A DNA stretch of 7,638 bases, from the NCBI GenBank assembly GCA_946885905.1, contig CAMPHL010000107.1, forward strand, positions 1-7,638. The letters run 5' to 3'. Of this stretch, positions 6,608-7,638 are shown in pieces. Within the stretch, counting starts at the first letter, position 1. Every line of letters begins with the position of its first letter. The position numbers and the translations under genes were made by a program. Source of the DNA: an uncultured Pseudomonadota bacterium. GTDB lineage: Bacteria; Pseudomonadota; Gammaproteobacteria; Burkholderiales; Usitatibacteraceae. The notes beneath the pieces were generated by a model, which saw only the letters and a list, made by a program, of their open reading frames with translations, had not been told where the DNA came from and did no database searches.

Positions 6608-7381
6608 GTGGCGCTTCCCGCCGAGGACAAGGTGCCCGTTTCCGTGACCATCATCGCGCTCGATGCGGCCTCGCAGATCGAGGCTTGCCTCGCGAGCGTC
6701 GCCTTCGCCGACGAGATCGTCGTGGTGGACTCGGGCAGCACCGACGGCACGATCGAGATCGCGCGGCGCCATGGCGCGCGCGTCGAGACGAGGCAGTGGC
6801 TCGGATTCGGCCGGCAGAAGCAGCTCGCGGTGTCGCTCGCCCGCAACGACTGGGTGCTGTGCCTGGACAGCGACGAGCGCGTGAGCGAGCGCCTGGCCGC
6901 TTCCATCCGCGCCGCGGTGAAAGGCGAGCGCTTCCGCGCGTGGCGCATGCCGCGGCGCAACCGTTTCCTCGGCCGCTGGCTCGCGCATGGCGAGGGCTAT
7001 CCCGACTGGAGCCTGCGCCTCTTCCATCGCGGCCATGCGGGCTGGTCGAACGACGAGGTGCACGAGGCGGTGCTCACGACGGCCGAGGTCGGCAGCCTCG
7101 AGGGGGACCTCATGCACGAATCCGCGGAGGACGTCGCGACCTATGTCGCGAAGCAGAACCGCTACACCACGCTGCACGCGCAATCGCTCTTTCGCCAGGG
7201 CGTGCGGGGCAGCTACTGGCGGCTGCTCGCGAGCCCGCTCGCCCGCTTCGTGAAGTTCTACCTGTTGCGGCGCGGCTTCCTCGACGGCGGCCCCGGCTTC
7301 GCCCACATCGTGATCGGCTGCAACAACTCGTTCCACAAGTACCTGAAGCTCATCGAGCTGGAAAAGGCGGCTGGGCAATGA
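6608..7381 (+). CDS. Family 2 glycosyltransferase, WaaE/KdtX-like LPS core enzyme
   Basis: Probably adds a hexose to the lipopolysaccharide inner core at the cytoplasmic membrane; characterised WaaE proteins add beta-1,4-glucose to heptose I. The 257 residues show a GT-A fold: strand VSVTIIAL (11-18), FADEIVVVDSGSTDGT (33-48) for nucleotide binding, WLGFGRQKQLA (64-74), LDSDERVS (86-93) with the metal-binding D87-x-D89, and NDEVHEAV (148-155), which is the WaaE-type acceptor/catalytic region. Oddity: after the first strand the usual K/T-N-E-A motif reads ALDAASQ. The GTG at 6608 lacks a ribosome binding site. A GTG at 6632 has GAGGA four bases before it and would give 249 residues starting MPVSVTII, so the start is uncertain. 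The gene ends in an ATGA overlap with rmlB. Its position beside waaC-waaA supports a core role; the sugar added is inferred, not shown. Confidence 0.9.
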   Translation: MALPAEDKVPVSVTIIALDAASQIEACLASVAFADEIVVVDSGSTDGTIEIARRHGARVETRQWLGFGRQKQLAVSLARNDWVLCLDSDERVSERLAASIRAAVKGERFRAWRMPRRNRFLGRWLAHGEGYPDWSLRLFHRGHAGWSNDEVHEAVLTTAEVGSLEGDLMHESAEDVATYVAKQNRYTTLHAQSLFRQGVRGSYWRLLASPLARFVKFYLLRRGFLDGGPGFAHIVIGCNNSFHKYLKLIELEKAAGQ

Positions 7382-7638
7382 CGATCCTGGTGACGGGAGG
7401 CGCCGGCTTCATCGGCTCGAACTTCGTGCTCGACTGGATGGCCGCGGTCGGCGAGCCGGTGGTGAACCTGGACAAGCTCACCTACGCCGGCAACATGGCC
7501 AACCTCGCGAGCCTCGCGAACGACGAGCGCCACGTGTTCGTGCGCGGCGACATCTGCGACGCGGGGTTCCTGAAGCGCATCTTCGCCGAGCACCAGCCCC
7601 GCGCCGTCGTGCATTTCGCCGCCGAGAGCCACGTGGAC
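7378..7638 (+). CDS. rmlB: dTDP-glucose 4,6-dehydratase RmlB, 5' part (cut by window edge)
   Basis: First 87 codons of an extended short-chain dehydrogenase that converts dTDP-D-glucose to dTDP-4-keto-6-deoxyglucose, the second step of dTDP-L-rhamnose synthesis in the cytoplasm. The NAD-binding glycine motif TGGAGFIGS occupies residues 6-14. The RmlB-specific words NLDKLTYAGN (30-39), RGDICD (56-61), FAEHQPRAVVHFAAESHVD (69-87) then follow, and align almost without gaps to E. coli RfbB as I recall it. The closely spaced ATGA (7378-7381) shares bases with the stop of the glycosyltransferase, and GGAAAAGG about ten bases upstream can serve as ribosome binding site, so the two genes form one transcriptional unit. 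The catalytic Tyr-x-x-x-Lys lies beyond the window. RmlB and the related GDP-mannose and UDP-sugar dehydratases share the Rossmann motif, but the LDKLTYAGN word favours RmlB strongly. Confidence 0.95.
   Translation, partial: MTILVTGGAGFIGSNFVLDWMAAVGEPVVNLDKLTYAGNMANLASLANDERHVFVRGDICDAGFLKRIFAEHQPRAVVHFAAESHVD

Noticed and set aside
5591..7378. Minus-strand open frame of 595 codons spanning the waaC / GT2 divergent region
   Set aside because: It runs antisense to the GT2 gene and then out of frame through waaC, with Arg/Ala/Gly-rich composition and no domains. It conflicts with two firmly identified genes.
1..7638. A new defence, mobile or biosynthetic system
   Set aside because: All genes fall into well-known exporter and lipopolysaccharide families in compact operons. 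I found no direct repeats, integrase, transposase, toxin-antitoxin pair or unexplained intergenic array.

Overview
The window is GC-rich DNA, roughly two thirds G+C or more by eye, with densely packed genes. It reads as part of a betaproteobacterial chromosome. The evidence is the gene set (a pcm-like methyltransferase next to tolC, and a waaC-waaA pair next to a WaaE-type glycosyltransferase) and the close match of the proteins to proteobacterial envelope families. The species cannot be read from the sequence. I see no rRNA, tRNA, CRISPR array, insertion sequence or phage gene. Every sizeable stretch is coding; the longest gap between genes is about 92 bases.

Layout from left to right. (1) On the plus strand, bases 11-2133 hold an ABC-2 exporter pair: an ATPase resembling the C-terminal half of E. 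coli YbhF, then a YbhS/YbhR-type permease 5 bases downstream. The unit probably starts left of the window. (2) On the plus strand, bases 2226-4254 hold a Pcm-like SAM methyltransferase that lacks the usual catalytic serine, then a TolC-family outer membrane channel. A candidate extended -10 promoter lies before the methyltransferase. (3) A 34-base convergent gap contains a hairpin that could terminate transcription from both sides. (4) On the minus strand, bases 6558-4289 hold waaC (heptosyltransferase I) and waaA (Kdo transferase), joined by an ATGA overlap. (5) A 40-49 base divergent spacer with overlapping -10-like sequences separates these from a plus-strand pair: a WaaE/KdtX-type family 2 glycosyltransferase and, after another ATGA overlap, the first 87 codons of rmlB (dTDP-glucose 4,6-dehydratase). 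The right edge cuts rmlB.

Functionally this is an envelope region. The left half supplies an inner-membrane exporter and an outer-membrane channel that could belong to one tripartite pump, if a HlyD-type adaptor lies upstream. The right half builds the inner core of lipopolysaccharide: WaaA adds Kdo, WaaC adds the first heptose, and the GT2 enzyme probably adds a core sugar. RmlB begins the dTDP-rhamnose pathway, which suggests a core or O-antigen locus continuing to the right.

I do not see an unknown system here. The observations most worth a second look are the altered active site of the Pcm-like protein, an arginine in a conserved hydrophobic motif of the permease, the changed N-terminal motif of the GT2 enzyme, and the possible leaderless start of waaC.
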